The notes below the pieces were generated by a model that saw only the letters and a program-made list of their open reading frames with translations, did no database searches and had not been told where the DNA came from. From an uncultured Clostridia bacterium (GTDB taxonomy: Bacteria > Bacillota_A > Clostridia > Oscillospirales > Oscillospiraceae), in contig CAMZIX010000013.1 of assembly GCA_947307375.1 (NCBI GenBank), positions 1 to 18,764 of the forward strand: a stretch of 18,764 nucleotides of DNA, written 5' to 3'. Position numbers and translations under genes: made by a program. Of this stretch, positions 7,437-14,848 are shown piece after piece; position 1 is the stretch's first letter, and every line of letters begins with the position of its first letter.

Positions 7437-8681
7437 TTACGCAAGAACTTTTTTCAGGCGAGCATAGCGGGGGAGGGAATGCTCCATCGGGATCTCGGGT
7501 TCGCCCTGAATCAGCGGGAGCACGTAGTCGATCAGCTCCTGCTTGACGCCGTTATGCTTGTCGTTAATCCATGCAAGAGGGATCTTCTTTTCGTAGTTTG
7601 CGGTCGAGGCAAGCGGGACCAGGGTCAGCTCACAGCGGTACTTGCCGTTGTCCATAACGCGATGGAAGGCGACCATATAGCCGGAGGTGCCCTGAACTGC
7701 TTCCTCAACGGCTTTCCTGCCGGCGGCGTATGCCTCGGAGATATCTGTCTCAGACGCAATGTGCGCCGCACAGCGCTGCAGAAGGCTCAGCTCAATGCCG
7801 CGTACCTTGACGCCGGTCTTCGCCTTGACCAGATTGGCCAGCAGCGATGCCAGCCCGCCCAGCTGCGCATGGCCGAATCCGTCGGTCGCGGAGGTCTTGG
7901 CCTCGGAAACAAAGCTGCCGTCCGCATAGTGGATGCCCTCGGAAACGGCGACAAGAACGTTTCCTTTATCTTGATAGATCCTTTCGATGTCAGCAAAAAA
8001 CTGATCCATATCGAAATCCGTCTCAGGCAGATAAATCAGATCCGGGCCGGAGCCGAAATAACTCGCAAGACCGGCGCTGGCCGCAAGCCAGCCGGCGTGA
8101 CGTCCCATGATCTCCACGATCGTGATCATTCCGTTGTCATATACGCGGGAGTCCTTGCTGATCTCCATGCAGGAGGTGGCGATATACTTGGCCGCACTGC
8201 CGAAGCCGGGGCAGTGGTCCGTACCGAACAGATCGTTGTCGATCGTCTTGGGAACGCCCATGACGCAGCACTCATAACCGACAGATTCCATATAACGGCT
8301 GATTTTATTGCAGGTATCCATGGAATCGTTGCCGCCGTTATAGAAGAAATAACGAACGTCATATTTCTTGAAGATTTCAAGGATGCGACGATAATCGGTA
8401 TCGTCGACCTCCGGATCCTTCATTTTATAGCGACAGGAGCCAAGCTCGGAAGAGGGCGTGTGCAGAAGCAGTTCCAACTCCTTCGGATCTTCTTCATCCA
8501 TCACATAGAGCTTGTCGTTCAAAACGCCGCGGATTCCGTGTGCCGCTCCGTAAACCTTCGTGATTTCCTCTGCCTCCAGGGCCGCGCGGATCACGCCATA
8601 GGCGCTGGCGTTGATGACTGCCGTAGGTCCGCCGGACTGTCCAAAGATGCAGGCTCCGATCAGTTTTTTATTCATTAGCAT
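7437..8681 (-). CDS. pfp: Phosphofructokinase, probably pyrophosphate-dependent
   Basis: A 414-residue PFK-family enzyme phosphorylating fructose 6-phosphate. FGQSGGPTAVINAS opens the nucleotide/PPi loop; GGNDS (116-120), PKTIDND (144-150) and EIMGRHAGWLA (190-200) follow. In ATP enzymes these read GGDGS/T and PGTIDND. The Asp in place of Gly and the Lys in place of Gly are the substitutions linked to pyrophosphate use, so a reversible PPi enzyme is inferred. The Asn in GGNDS, where the PPi enzymes I know have Asp, is a variation. Start: GGAGG is 4 bases before the ATG at 8681 and 10 bases before a second in-frame ATG at 8675; either could be used. It diverges from fba, the next glycolytic step. 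Confidence 0.9.
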   Translation of the reverse strand: MLMNKKLIGACIFGQSGGPTAVINASAYGVIRAALEAEEITKVYGAAHGIRGVLNDKLYVMDEEDPKELELLLHTPSSELGSCRYKMKDPEVDDTDYRRILEIFKKYDVRYFFYNGGNDSMDTCNKISRYMESVGYECCVMGVPKTIDNDLFGTDHCPGFGSAAKYIATSCMEISKDSRVYDNGMITIVEIMGRHAGWLAASAGLASYFGSGPDLIYLPETDFDMDQFFADIERIYQDKGNVLVAVSEGIHYADGSFVSEAKTSATDGFGHAQLGGLASLLANLVKAKTGVKVRGIELSLLQRCAAHIASETDISEAYAAGRKAVEEAVQGTSGYMVAFHRVMDNGKYRCELTLVPLASTANYEKKIPLAWINDKHNGVKQELIDYVLPLIQGEPEIPMEHSLPRYARLKKVLA

Positions 8682-8734
8682 TTATCCTCCAATGCTTCTT
8701 GTCAAAAAATTGCCGCATTTGTGAAATGTGCTTC

Positions 8735-8763
8735 TTGATTATGCAACAGAATGAGGATATAAT
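8735..8763 (+). promoter_or_regulatory. Vegetative-type promoter of fba
   Basis: TTGATT (8735-8740), a 17-base spacer and TATAAT (8758-8763) form a good sigma-A promoter. The leader that follows is very AT-rich and holds competing short inverted repeats (8772-8802). No equally clear promoter was seen for the divergent phosphofructokinase gene. Confidence 0.8.
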
Positions 8764-8832
8764 AGAAAAGCAAATTTGTAAATAGTACAAATACACAAAT
8801 TTAAACTTTTTTCAGGTAAGGAGAGTAAAATT

Positions 8833-9801
8833 ATGCCTCTTGTCACAACAAAAGAGATGTTTGCCAAGGCCTATAACGGCGGCTATGCCATCGGCGCCTT
8901 CAACGTCAACAATATGGAGATCGTGCAGGGCATCACCGAAGCTGCCGGCGAGCTGAAAAGCCCGGTCATCCTTCAGGTTTCCAAGGGCGCCCGCGCCTAC
9001 GCCAACCACACCTATCTGGTGAAGCTCGTCGAGGCTGCAATCATCGAGAATCCGGAGATCCCCATCGCGCTGCATCTTGACCACGGCGACACCTTCGAGC
9101 TCTGCAAGAACTGCATCGACGGCGGCTTCACCTCCGTCATGATCGACGCTTCCTCCAAATCCTTTGAAGAGAATATTGCCCTGACCCGCCAGGTCGTGGA
9201 GTACGCCCACGATCACGGCGTCGTTGTCGAGGCTGAGCTGGGTACGCTTGCCGGCGTCGAAGACGAAGTCGCCGTCGAGCATGGCAAAGAAAGCTACACC
9301 CGCCCGGAAGAGGTTGAGGAATTCGTGTCCCGCACCGGCTGCGATTCTCTGGCCATCGCGATCGGCACCTCCCATGGTGCCTACAAGTTCAAGGCTTCTC
9401 AGTGCACCCGCAACGAAGAGGGCGTCTTGGTTCCGCCCCCGCTCCGCTTCGATGTTCTGGAAGAGTGCATCAAACGTCTGCCCGGATTCCCCATTGTTCT
9501 GCACGGCTCTTCTTCCGTTCCACAGGAATTCGTGAAGATGGTCAACCAGTACGGCGGCAATATGCCGGATGCTATCGGCATTCCCGAGGATCAGCTTCGC
9601 AAGGCTGCCAAGCTCGCTGTCTGCAAGATCAACATCGACTCCGATATCCGTTTGGCAATGACCGGCAATATCCGCAAGTATTTTGCCGAGCACCCCGATC
9701 ATTTCGACCCGCGCCAGTACCTCAAGCCCGCTCGTCAGGCTGTTAAGGAAATGGTCGCGCATAAGATCATCCACGTTCTCGGCTCCGACGGCAAAGCCTG
9801 A
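8833..9801 (+). CDS. fba: Class II fructose-1,6-bisphosphate aldolase
   Basis: A 322-residue zinc-dependent aldolase that splits fructose 1,6-bisphosphate into dihydroxyacetone phosphate and glyceraldehyde 3-phosphate in glycolysis. Seen are the catalytic Asp83 and zinc ligand His84 in HLDHGD, VVEAELGTLAG, the zinc ligand His181 in IGTSHGAYK, His224 in VLHGSSS, and the phosphate-binding KINIDSDIRLAM block. Length fits the short class IIB form. AAGGAG lies upstream at normal spacing. No terminator lies between this gene and the next one 43 bases downstream, so read-through into the ATPase-like gene is expected. Codon use is GC-rich and biased, as in highly expressed genes. Confidence 0.97.
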   Translation: MPLVTTKEMFAKAYNGGYAIGAFNVNNMEIVQGITEAAGELKSPVILQVSKGARAYANHTYLVKLVEAAIIENPEIPIALHLDHGDTFELCKNCIDGGFTSVMIDASSKSFEENIALTRQVVEYAHDHGVVVEAELGTLAGVEDEVAVEHGKESYTRPEEVEEFVSRTGCDSLAIAIGTSHGAYKFKASQCTRNEEGVLVPPPLRFDVLEECIKRLPGFPIVLHGSSSVPQEFVKMVNQYGGNMPDAIGIPEDQLRKAAKLAVCKINIDSDIRLAMTGNIRKYFAEHPDHFDPRQYLKPARQAVKEMVAHKIIHVLGSDGKA

Positions 9802-9844
9802 ATCTCACCGAACCGGGATATAGATAAACAGGGGAGTGGCAGAC

Positions 9845-11473
9845 ATGGAATCTCCTTTCAGCCAAATCAATTCATATATGCAGAAACTTCCGCGCAGCAG
9901 CGGAAAACTGGACAGCATTCTGATCGCCCGTCTTGTTGTCGCCGCTCTGCTGCTGGCCGCGGTCAGATTTCTGGATCTGCTGCCGGGACTGAAGATCGTT
10001 CTTTTGCTTCTGGCTGTTCTTGCGGCAGGCTATGACGTCATCCTTGATCTGGTGGACGCGGTCCTGAATCATGACTTTTTCTCCGCTCCGGCCGTCATGG
10101 TCCTGATCGTCGTTCTGTCCTTTTTGATCAGCTCCGGCTTTGAAGGCGCGGTATGCATGATCCTGTACCAGGCGGGTCTCATCCTTGTCAATTATGCCGT
10201 TGGCAGGACCAGAGCCTCCGCCTTGGAGATGCTGAGCCGCTCCGATCCGGATTTCCGGGACAGAGCATCCATCATTATCGATGACGAGCAGGCAGGGGAG
10301 ACCGATCTTCAAAAGGAGATCAGCGGCGCCGCCTCTGCGGTTCTGAAATGCCTGATTGTTTTAGCGGTCGTTTTTGCGATCCTCATGCCGATCGTGACGA
10401 AGCTCACCGTCAGAGAATCCATCCGCCGCGCCATGATCATCCTCGCCATCAGCCTTCCGGTCTCCGCTCTGGCCGCTCTGCCTCTGCCCGGCGTCGTGGG
10501 AATCAGCTTCGCAACCCGTCTCGGCGTCCTGTTCAATCATGCCCGCGTGCTGGAAAAGCTTCGCCAGGTAAAAACCGCCGTCATTGACAAAAACGGCATT
10601 TTTTCGGACAGTCAGCCTGAGTTTTTAGGCGTAAAGACGGATGTTCTGGACAATGATACTTTTATGGAATTCGTCGCCCACGCCGTCTATTATTCCGATC
10701 AGGCCTTTGCCAAAGCGATCCTGGCGACCCAGGACCGCGAATACCGGCTTGATCTGATCAGTGACTTCAAAGACATTCCGGGCTTCGGTGTGGATCTGAA
10801 GATCGGCGGAAACGATGTCACACTGGCAAAACGCGAGCTGCTGACAGAGAGGGGAGAGGCGATCCCCTATGAGGGGAAGACGGATAACAGCGTCTACTAT
10901 CTGATGATTGCCGGCAAGTATATCGGCAAGGTGCTGATGTCCGATAACCTGAACAAGCAGAACGCAAGCCTGATCGCCGATCTGAAGAAAACCGGCGTTG
11001 AGCATTGTATCTTACTTACGGAGGACAGCAAAGAAGAGGGCGAACAGCTCGGCATGAGCCTGAACGCAGACGAGGTCTACTCTGAGTTTACGGACGAAAC
11101 GAAGCTCCAATATCTGGAAAGCCTGGAGCGTAAGGATACGATGTATCTTTACGCAAACAGCCTGCAGGCGCACAGCAATGCGGCTGTCGACGTCCGCGTC
11201 AGCAAGAAGGGGAAATATGCCGACGCTCTGGTCAGCCCGAGCAGGCTTGAGCTGTTTCCGGAGACGATCAGACTCAGCCGGCGTGTCAAGGAGATCGTCA
11301 CGGAAAACGTGGTCTTTGCTTTTCTTATAAAAGCGATACTGCTATTCCTGGCACTGACCGGAAACTGCAGCGTTTGGTTTGCCGTCTTCCTTGATTTTAC
11401 TGCTGCGGTCGCGACGGTCCTGAATGCCATCCGTGTCACAAAAGAACCCCTGATCGATCTGAGCAAACAATAA
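9845..11473 (+). CDS. Degenerate P1B-type (heavy-metal) ATPase-like membrane protein, probable pseudoenzyme
   Basis: A 542-residue membrane protein whose outline aligns by eye with CadA/ZntA-type metal ATPases but lacks their working parts. Numbering is from Met at 9845. Helices at about 27-70 and 83-120 are followed by only about 45 residues where the actuator domain with TGES should be. After two more helices, LPV (204-206) occupies the place of the CPC metal site. VKTAVIDKNGIFSD (Asp248) replaces DKTGTLT, TEDS (392-395) replaces TGD, and YANSLQ (436-441) replaces GDGxND. The last helices and IRLSRRVKEIVTEN are well kept. There is no N-terminal metal domain. The ATG at 9845 has GGGGAG eight bases upstream; a GTG at 9836 is too close to it. 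The frame is fully open. Function unknown. Confidence 0.8.
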   Translation: MESPFSQINSYMQKLPRSSGKLDSILIARLVVAALLLAAVRFLDLLPGLKIVLLLLAVLAAGYDVILDLVDAVLNHDFFSAPAVMVLIVVLSFLISSGFEGAVCMILYQAGLILVNYAVGRTRASALEMLSRSDPDFRDRASIIIDDEQAGETDLQKEISGAASAVLKCLIVLAVVFAILMPIVTKLTVRESIRRAMIILAISLPVSALAALPLPGVVGISFATRLGVLFNHARVLEKLRQVKTAVIDKNGIFSDSQPEFLGVKTDVLDNDTFMEFVAHAVYYSDQAFAKAILATQDREYRLDLISDFKDIPGFGVDLKIGGNDVTLAKRELLTERGEAIPYEGKTDNSVYYLMIAGKYIGKVLMSDNLNKQNASLIADLKKTGVEHCILLTEDSKEEGEQLGMSLNADEVYSEFTDETKLQYLESLERKDTMYLYANSLQAHSNAAVDVRVSKKGKYADALVSPSRLELFPETIRLSRRVKEIVTENVVFAFLIKAILLFLALTGNCSVWFAVFLDFTAAVATVLNAIRVTKEPLIDLSKQ

Positions 11474-11478
11474 AATAA

Positions 11479-11513
11479 CCGCGCAGTCTGAAATCACAGA
11501 CTGCGCGGTTTTT
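11479..11513 (+). terminator. Intrinsic terminator after the ATPase-like gene
   Basis: CCGCGCAGTCTG (11479-11490) pairs perfectly with CAGACTGCGCGG (11497-11508), followed by five T. Together with the missing terminator after fba it suggests an fba plus ATPase-like transcript ending here. Confidence 0.9.
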
Positions 11514-11519
11514 CGTCTA

Positions 11520-11548
11520 TTGACAAATCCGGCGGTCGGCTGTATCAT
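11520..11548 (+). promoter_or_regulatory. Vegetative-type promoter of the tyrosine recombinase gene
   Basis: TTGACA (11520-11525), a 17-base spacer and TATCAT (11543-11548) form a strong sigma-A promoter directly after the preceding terminator. The leader to the GTG start is about 105 bases and holds a GGGAAG/CTTCCC hairpin (11559-11577) and a GTTCGC-N14-GCGAAC repeat (11599-11624). Confidence 0.8.
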
Positions 11549-11661
11549 AGACACAACGGGGAAGGAAACCTCTTCCCTGTATGCTTTTTTCCCTTTTGGT
11601 TCGCATAATATCAATTTAGCGAACTTAAATCAGCCTGCCGTCGCGAAAGGAGCCCACTTGC

Positions 11662-12660
11662 GTGAATCTGGATCAAATCAATGATATTCCCGATATTCTC
11701 ATGGAATTTCTTGAATATCACTCCACAGTTCGAGGTCATTCCGATCGAACGATCGCAGCCTACTATCTTGATCTCAAAATATTATTCCGATATTTAAAAC
11801 GGCGCAGACATCTTGTCGATCCGAAAACTCCTTTTAATGAGATCGATATCACGGACGTTGACCTCGACTTCATCAAAGCGATTCGAATTGAAGAGCTGTA
11901 CCGTTATCAGTCTTTTTCACCGGATATGCAGGATTCCGGCCACGGGCTGTCCGCAGCCAGTCGCTGCCGCCGCACTTCCTCCGTTAAATCCTTTTTTAAT
12001 TATCTTACGGTAAAGCGCCACCTGCTGGATCATAATGTCTGTCAGGAACTGGATATGCCCAAACGTCAGGCCTCGTTGCCTAAATATCTGGAAGAATCCG
12101 AATGTGAGCGTCTGCTCAACGCCTGTGACGGACCATATGCTCTGCGTGATTACTGTATGTTAATGCTCTTTATGTCCTGCGGCCTGCGTGTATCTGAGCT
12201 CGTTTCATTAAACACAACCGATTTGTATGAGGATCACCTGCGTGTGCTCGGCAAGGGAAACAAGGAACGCGTCGTCTATTTTGGCGAAGGCTGCCGAGAA
12301 GCCATTGACGACTATTTGATGATCCGCGATGAAGAAAAGATTGTTCAGGAAGACAAAAAAGCCCTGTTTATCAGCCGTGATATGCGCCGCATCAGTGTAC
12401 GTGGCGTACAGAAAATGGTGGAAAAAAAGCTGAAACTGGCCGGTTTGGACGCTACGAGGTACTCCCCTCACAAGCTTCGACATACAGCCGCTACTTTGAT
12501 GCTCAAAAACGGCGTGGATACGCGGGCCCTGCAGGAGGTCCTCGGTCACAGTAACCTGAACACGACCCAGATCTATACCCATCTGGATAACGCAGCGCTC
12601 CATGAGGCGGCCATGGCCAATCCGATCGGCAGAAAGCACAAATCAGAGATCGAAAAATAA
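11662..12660 (+). CDS. Tyrosine recombinase (XerC/XerD-like)
   Basis: A 332-residue tyrosine recombinase. An N-terminal SAM-like core-binding domain (about 8-125) precedes the catalytic domain (about 140-320). All catalytic residues are present: Arg176 in SCGLRVSEL, Lys198 in GKGNKER, His270 and Arg273 in SPHKLRHTA, His296 in GHSNLNTT and nucleophile Tyr305 in QIYTH. Chromosome-dimer resolution at dif is the likely job. It is longer than typical XerC/D (about 295-305) because of extra residues around 52-95 in the N-terminal domain. No flanking repeats, excisionase or phage genes are present, so a mobile-element integrase is less likely. The start is GTG with AAAGGAG about nine bases upstream. 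Confidence 0.92.
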   Translation: MNLDQINDIPDILMEFLEYHSTVRGHSDRTIAAYYLDLKILFRYLKRRRHLVDPKTPFNEIDITDVDLDFIKAIRIEELYRYQSFSPDMQDSGHGLSAASRCRRTSSVKSFFNYLTVKRHLLDHNVCQELDMPKRQASLPKYLEESECERLLNACDGPYALRDYCMLMLFMSCGLRVSELVSLNTTDLYEDHLRVLGKGNKERVVYFGEGCREAIDDYLMIRDEEKIVQEDKKALFISRDMRRISVRGVQKMVEKKLKLAGLDATRYSPHKLRHTAATLMLKNGVDTRALQEVLGHSNLNTTQIYTHLDNAALHEAAMANPIGRKHKSEIEK

Positions 12661-12692
12661 AAAATAACTCCTCGATAACGAGGAGTTATTTT
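12661..12692. terminator. Bidirectional intrinsic terminator
   Basis: A 14-bp perfect stem (12661-12674 with 12679-12692) closes an ATAA loop. It is A-rich on one side and T-rich on the other. It separates the recombinase gene (+) from radA (-). Confidence 0.9.
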
Positions 12693-12701
12693 TTGATTAT
12701 T

Positions 12702-14075
12702 TCAGGCTTGATCTCTTATTAAAACAGCCCCGCAGGCCTCATTGATGTTTTTGACCGGGATCAGCTTCAGGCCGTCCGGCGCTTTGATCTCATCGCGGAC
12801 ATGCGACGGGATCACACAGCGGCGGAAACCGAGCCGTGCAATCTCGGCCAGCCGCTGATTGATCATGCTGACGCTACGGATCTCACCGGACAAGCCGACC
12901 TCGCCGATCGCAGCCAGATCCAGTCCGAGCGGACGATCCAGAAAGCTGGAAGCAACAGCAAGAAGCGTAGCCAGATCGGCGGCCGGTTCATCCAGCGTCA
13001 ATCCACCAATGACATTGATATAGGCGTCGCAGCCGGAAACATTCAGTCCGCCGCGCTTTTCCAGCACGGCCAGCAGCATGGCCGCTCTGTTGTAATCCAG
13101 GCCGTTGCAGCGCCTGGACGCATTATAGCTTGCCGTGCTCACCAGAGCCTGCACTTCGGCAAGGATCGGACGGCTGCCCTCCATCACACAGGCCACGCAG
13201 GTACCCGGCGCGTTTTCCGGACGGCCGCTGAGCAGAAGCTCGGAGGGATTCTCCACGCCGTGCAGGCCGTTCTGCACCATTTCAAACACACCGATCTCAT
13301 TGGTTGAGCCGAAACGGTTTTTCGCTGCGCGCAAAATCCGGAAGCTGGTGCTGCTTTCCCCTTCAAAATACAGCACACAGTCCACCATGTGTTCCAGCAC
13401 CTTCGGGCCGGCAATGCTTCCCTCTTTGTTGACGTGACCGACGACAAAGATCGTGATCCCCTGCTCCTTGCTCAGACGCATCAAGCGCATTGTGCATTCA
13501 CGCACCTGCGTGATACTGCCTGGCGCGGAGCTGATATCCGGGTCGCAAACCGTCTGGATCGAATCAACAATGACCAAATCGGGCTTGAGCGCGTCGATCC
13601 CGGCGAGGATCTTATCCAGATCCGTTTCCGCCAGCACATACAGGCTCCCGTTATCGATGCCGAGACGCGTAGCACGGAGTTTCAGCTGGCGCTCGCTTTC
13701 CTCACCGGTGACATACAGGATCTTTCCGCCCTGGCCGATGCTTCCGCACATCTGCAGCAGCAGCGTAGATTTGCCGATGCCGGGCGCGCCGCCGACGAGC
13801 ACAAGCGAGCCGATCACGGCGCCGCCGCCAAGCACGCGGTCGAACTCCGAGATCCCGGTCGAAAAACGGATTTCCGTGCTCATATCCAGTTCTGAGATTT
13901 TTTTCGGCTTCGGAGGAGTCTGACTGCGCCCGCCTGTTTTGGAAAAGGAGGGCGCATCCAGCTTCATTTCGACCAGCGTGTTCCAGGACCCGCAGCTGGG
14001 GCACTTCCCTGCCCAGTGCGCACTTTCTGCGCCGCATTCGCTGCAGCAATAGACGCTTTTCTGTTTATTAGCCAT
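12702..14075 (-). CDS. radA: DNA repair protein RadA (Sms)
   Basis: A 457-residue RadA, a RecA-like ATPase that drives branch migration in homologous recombination. In order: a four-cysteine zinc finger (Cys11, Cys14, Cys25, Cys28), Walker A GGAPGIGKST (95-104), Walker B LVIVDS (about 167-172), the RadA-specific KNRFG (252-256), and a C-terminal Lon-like S16 domain without protease activity. Full family length. The start at 14075 is chosen for GGAGAG about ten bases upstream and because MANKQKSVYCC begins the zinc finger; an earlier in-frame ATG (14099) overlaps the end of the preceding amidase gene. It is the last gene of the minus-strand group and is followed by a terminator. Confidence 0.96.
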   Translation of the reverse strand: MANKQKSVYCCSECGAESAHWAGKCPSCGSWNTLVEMKLDAPSFSKTGGRSQTPPKPKKISELDMSTEIRFSTGISEFDRVLGGGAVIGSLVLVGGAPGIGKSTLLLQMCGSIGQGGKILYVTGEESERQLKLRATRLGIDNGSLYVLAETDLDKILAGIDALKPDLVIVDSIQTVCDPDISSAPGSITQVRECTMRLMRLSKEQGITIFVVGHVNKEGSIAGPKVLEHMVDCVLYFEGESSTSFRILRAAKNRFGSTNEIGVFEMVQNGLHGVENPSELLLSGRPENAPGTCVACVMEGSRPILAEVQALVSTASYNASRRCNGLDYNRAAMLLAVLEKRGGLNVSGCDAYINVIGGLTLDEPAADLATLLAVASSFLDRPLGLDLAAIGEVGLSGEIRSVSMINQRLAEIARLGFRRCVIPSHVRDEIKAPDGLKLIPVKNINEACGAVLIRDQA

Positions 14076-14095
14076 GATTCTATCTCTCCGTTCGA

Positions 14096-14812
14096 TCAAA
14101 TCCTGTCGTTATCGCATAAAAACTGCAGAAGTGAAGCCGTCAAAACCAGCGCGATCGAGCATTGATAGGCTTCATTGCACAATTTTTGGACATCAAAATT
14201 ATTGGACATGAAGCCGCATTCGACCAGGATCGCCGGACAATCGACGTGGGAAGTGATATACAGCGCTTTCGGCGCCGGCTCCGCAACGCGTCGATTCTGC
14301 GGATCCAAGTGCTGGATCAGATTCTGATGGCAAAGCTTGCCAAGTTGTTCGCTGCCCTCGCTCGGCGCATACAGGACCTGCGCGCCGCTCGGCTGGCTTG
14401 TCGGAAAATCATTCTGATGAATACTGATCAGGACGGCGCCGGGCGTTTCGTTGATCTGAGCCGTTCGGCGCTCCAGATCTTCATGCTCGCTGTAGGCCGC
14501 ATAATCGCTGTGGATGCTGTCGTCGCTGCGTGTCATTGTCTGCGGCTGACCGATCAGCTCGGACAGACTGCGCAGTTTCCGGGCAATGGCCAGGTTGATA
14601 TCGCTTTCCTTGCTGCCGTCGTCGGAGATCGCACCGCCGTCAAAGCCTCCGTGGCCCGGGTCGATGACCAGGGTGCACAAGCCCCCGCCGGCGGCGCTGT
14701 CAAGTCTGGCCGCGCCGCGGAACAGAAAAACCAGGGAAAGCAGCACACAGGCAAAAAGCATCAGCACAAACAGCAGCTGCGGCAGAAAGGCCTTCCACGC
14801 TTTTTTGTTCAT
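14096..14812 (-). CDS. cwlD: N-acetylmuramoyl-L-alanine amidase, CwlD-like (spore cortex)
   Basis: A 238-residue amidase_3 enzyme with one N-terminal membrane helix (about 12-32) that places the catalytic domain outside the membrane. It removes peptide side chains from muramic acid, the first step toward muramic-delta-lactam in spore cortex. Zinc ligands and catalytic residues are visible: His54 in DPGHGG, Glu69 in KESDINLAIA, His132 in LISIHQND and Glu198 in ILVECGFMSN. The position directly after spoIVA supports the CwlD assignment. No Shine-Dalgarno sequence precedes the ATG, and a consensus -10 box overlaps it. The ATG is nevertheless the first in-frame start after an upstream stop, and later Met codons would cut the membrane helix. 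Confidence 0.88.
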   Translation of the reverse strand: MNKKAWKAFLPQLLFVLMLFACVLLSLVFLFRGAARLDSAAGGGLCTLVIDPGHGGFDGGAISDDGSKESDINLAIARKLRSLSELIGQPQTMTRSDDSIHSDYAAYSEHEDLERRTAQINETPGAVLISIHQNDFPTSQPSGAQVLYAPSEGSEQLGKLCHQNLIQHLDPQNRRVAEPAPKALYITSHVDCPAILVECGFMSNNFDVQKLCNEAYQCSIALVLTASLLQFLCDNDRI

Positions 14813-14839
14813 TATACTTGTTTACACCCATCAAGTCAA
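14811..14839 (-). promoter_or_regulatory. Vegetative-type promoter overlapping the cwlD start codon
   Basis: On the minus strand TTGACT (14834-14839), a 17-base spacer and TATAAT (14811-14816) form a near-consensus sigma-A promoter. The last two bases of the -10 box are the first two bases of the cwlD ATG, so RNA would begin inside cwlD. It could serve radA. Confidence 0.65.
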
Positions 14840-14848
14840 ATTTTCCCG

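Noticed and set aside
7479..8678. Open frame of about 400 codons opposite the phosphofructokinase
   Set aside because: Shadow frame of a conserved enzyme gene, with no supporting signals.
9836..9844. GTG at 9836 as start of the ATPase-like protein
   Set aside because: It abuts GGGGA with no spacing, whereas the ATG at 9845 is eight bases from GGGGAG.
11662..12660. Integrase of a mobile element
   Set aside because: There are no direct repeats, tRNA target, excisionase or cargo nearby; the context and sequence fit a housekeeping Xer recombinase better.
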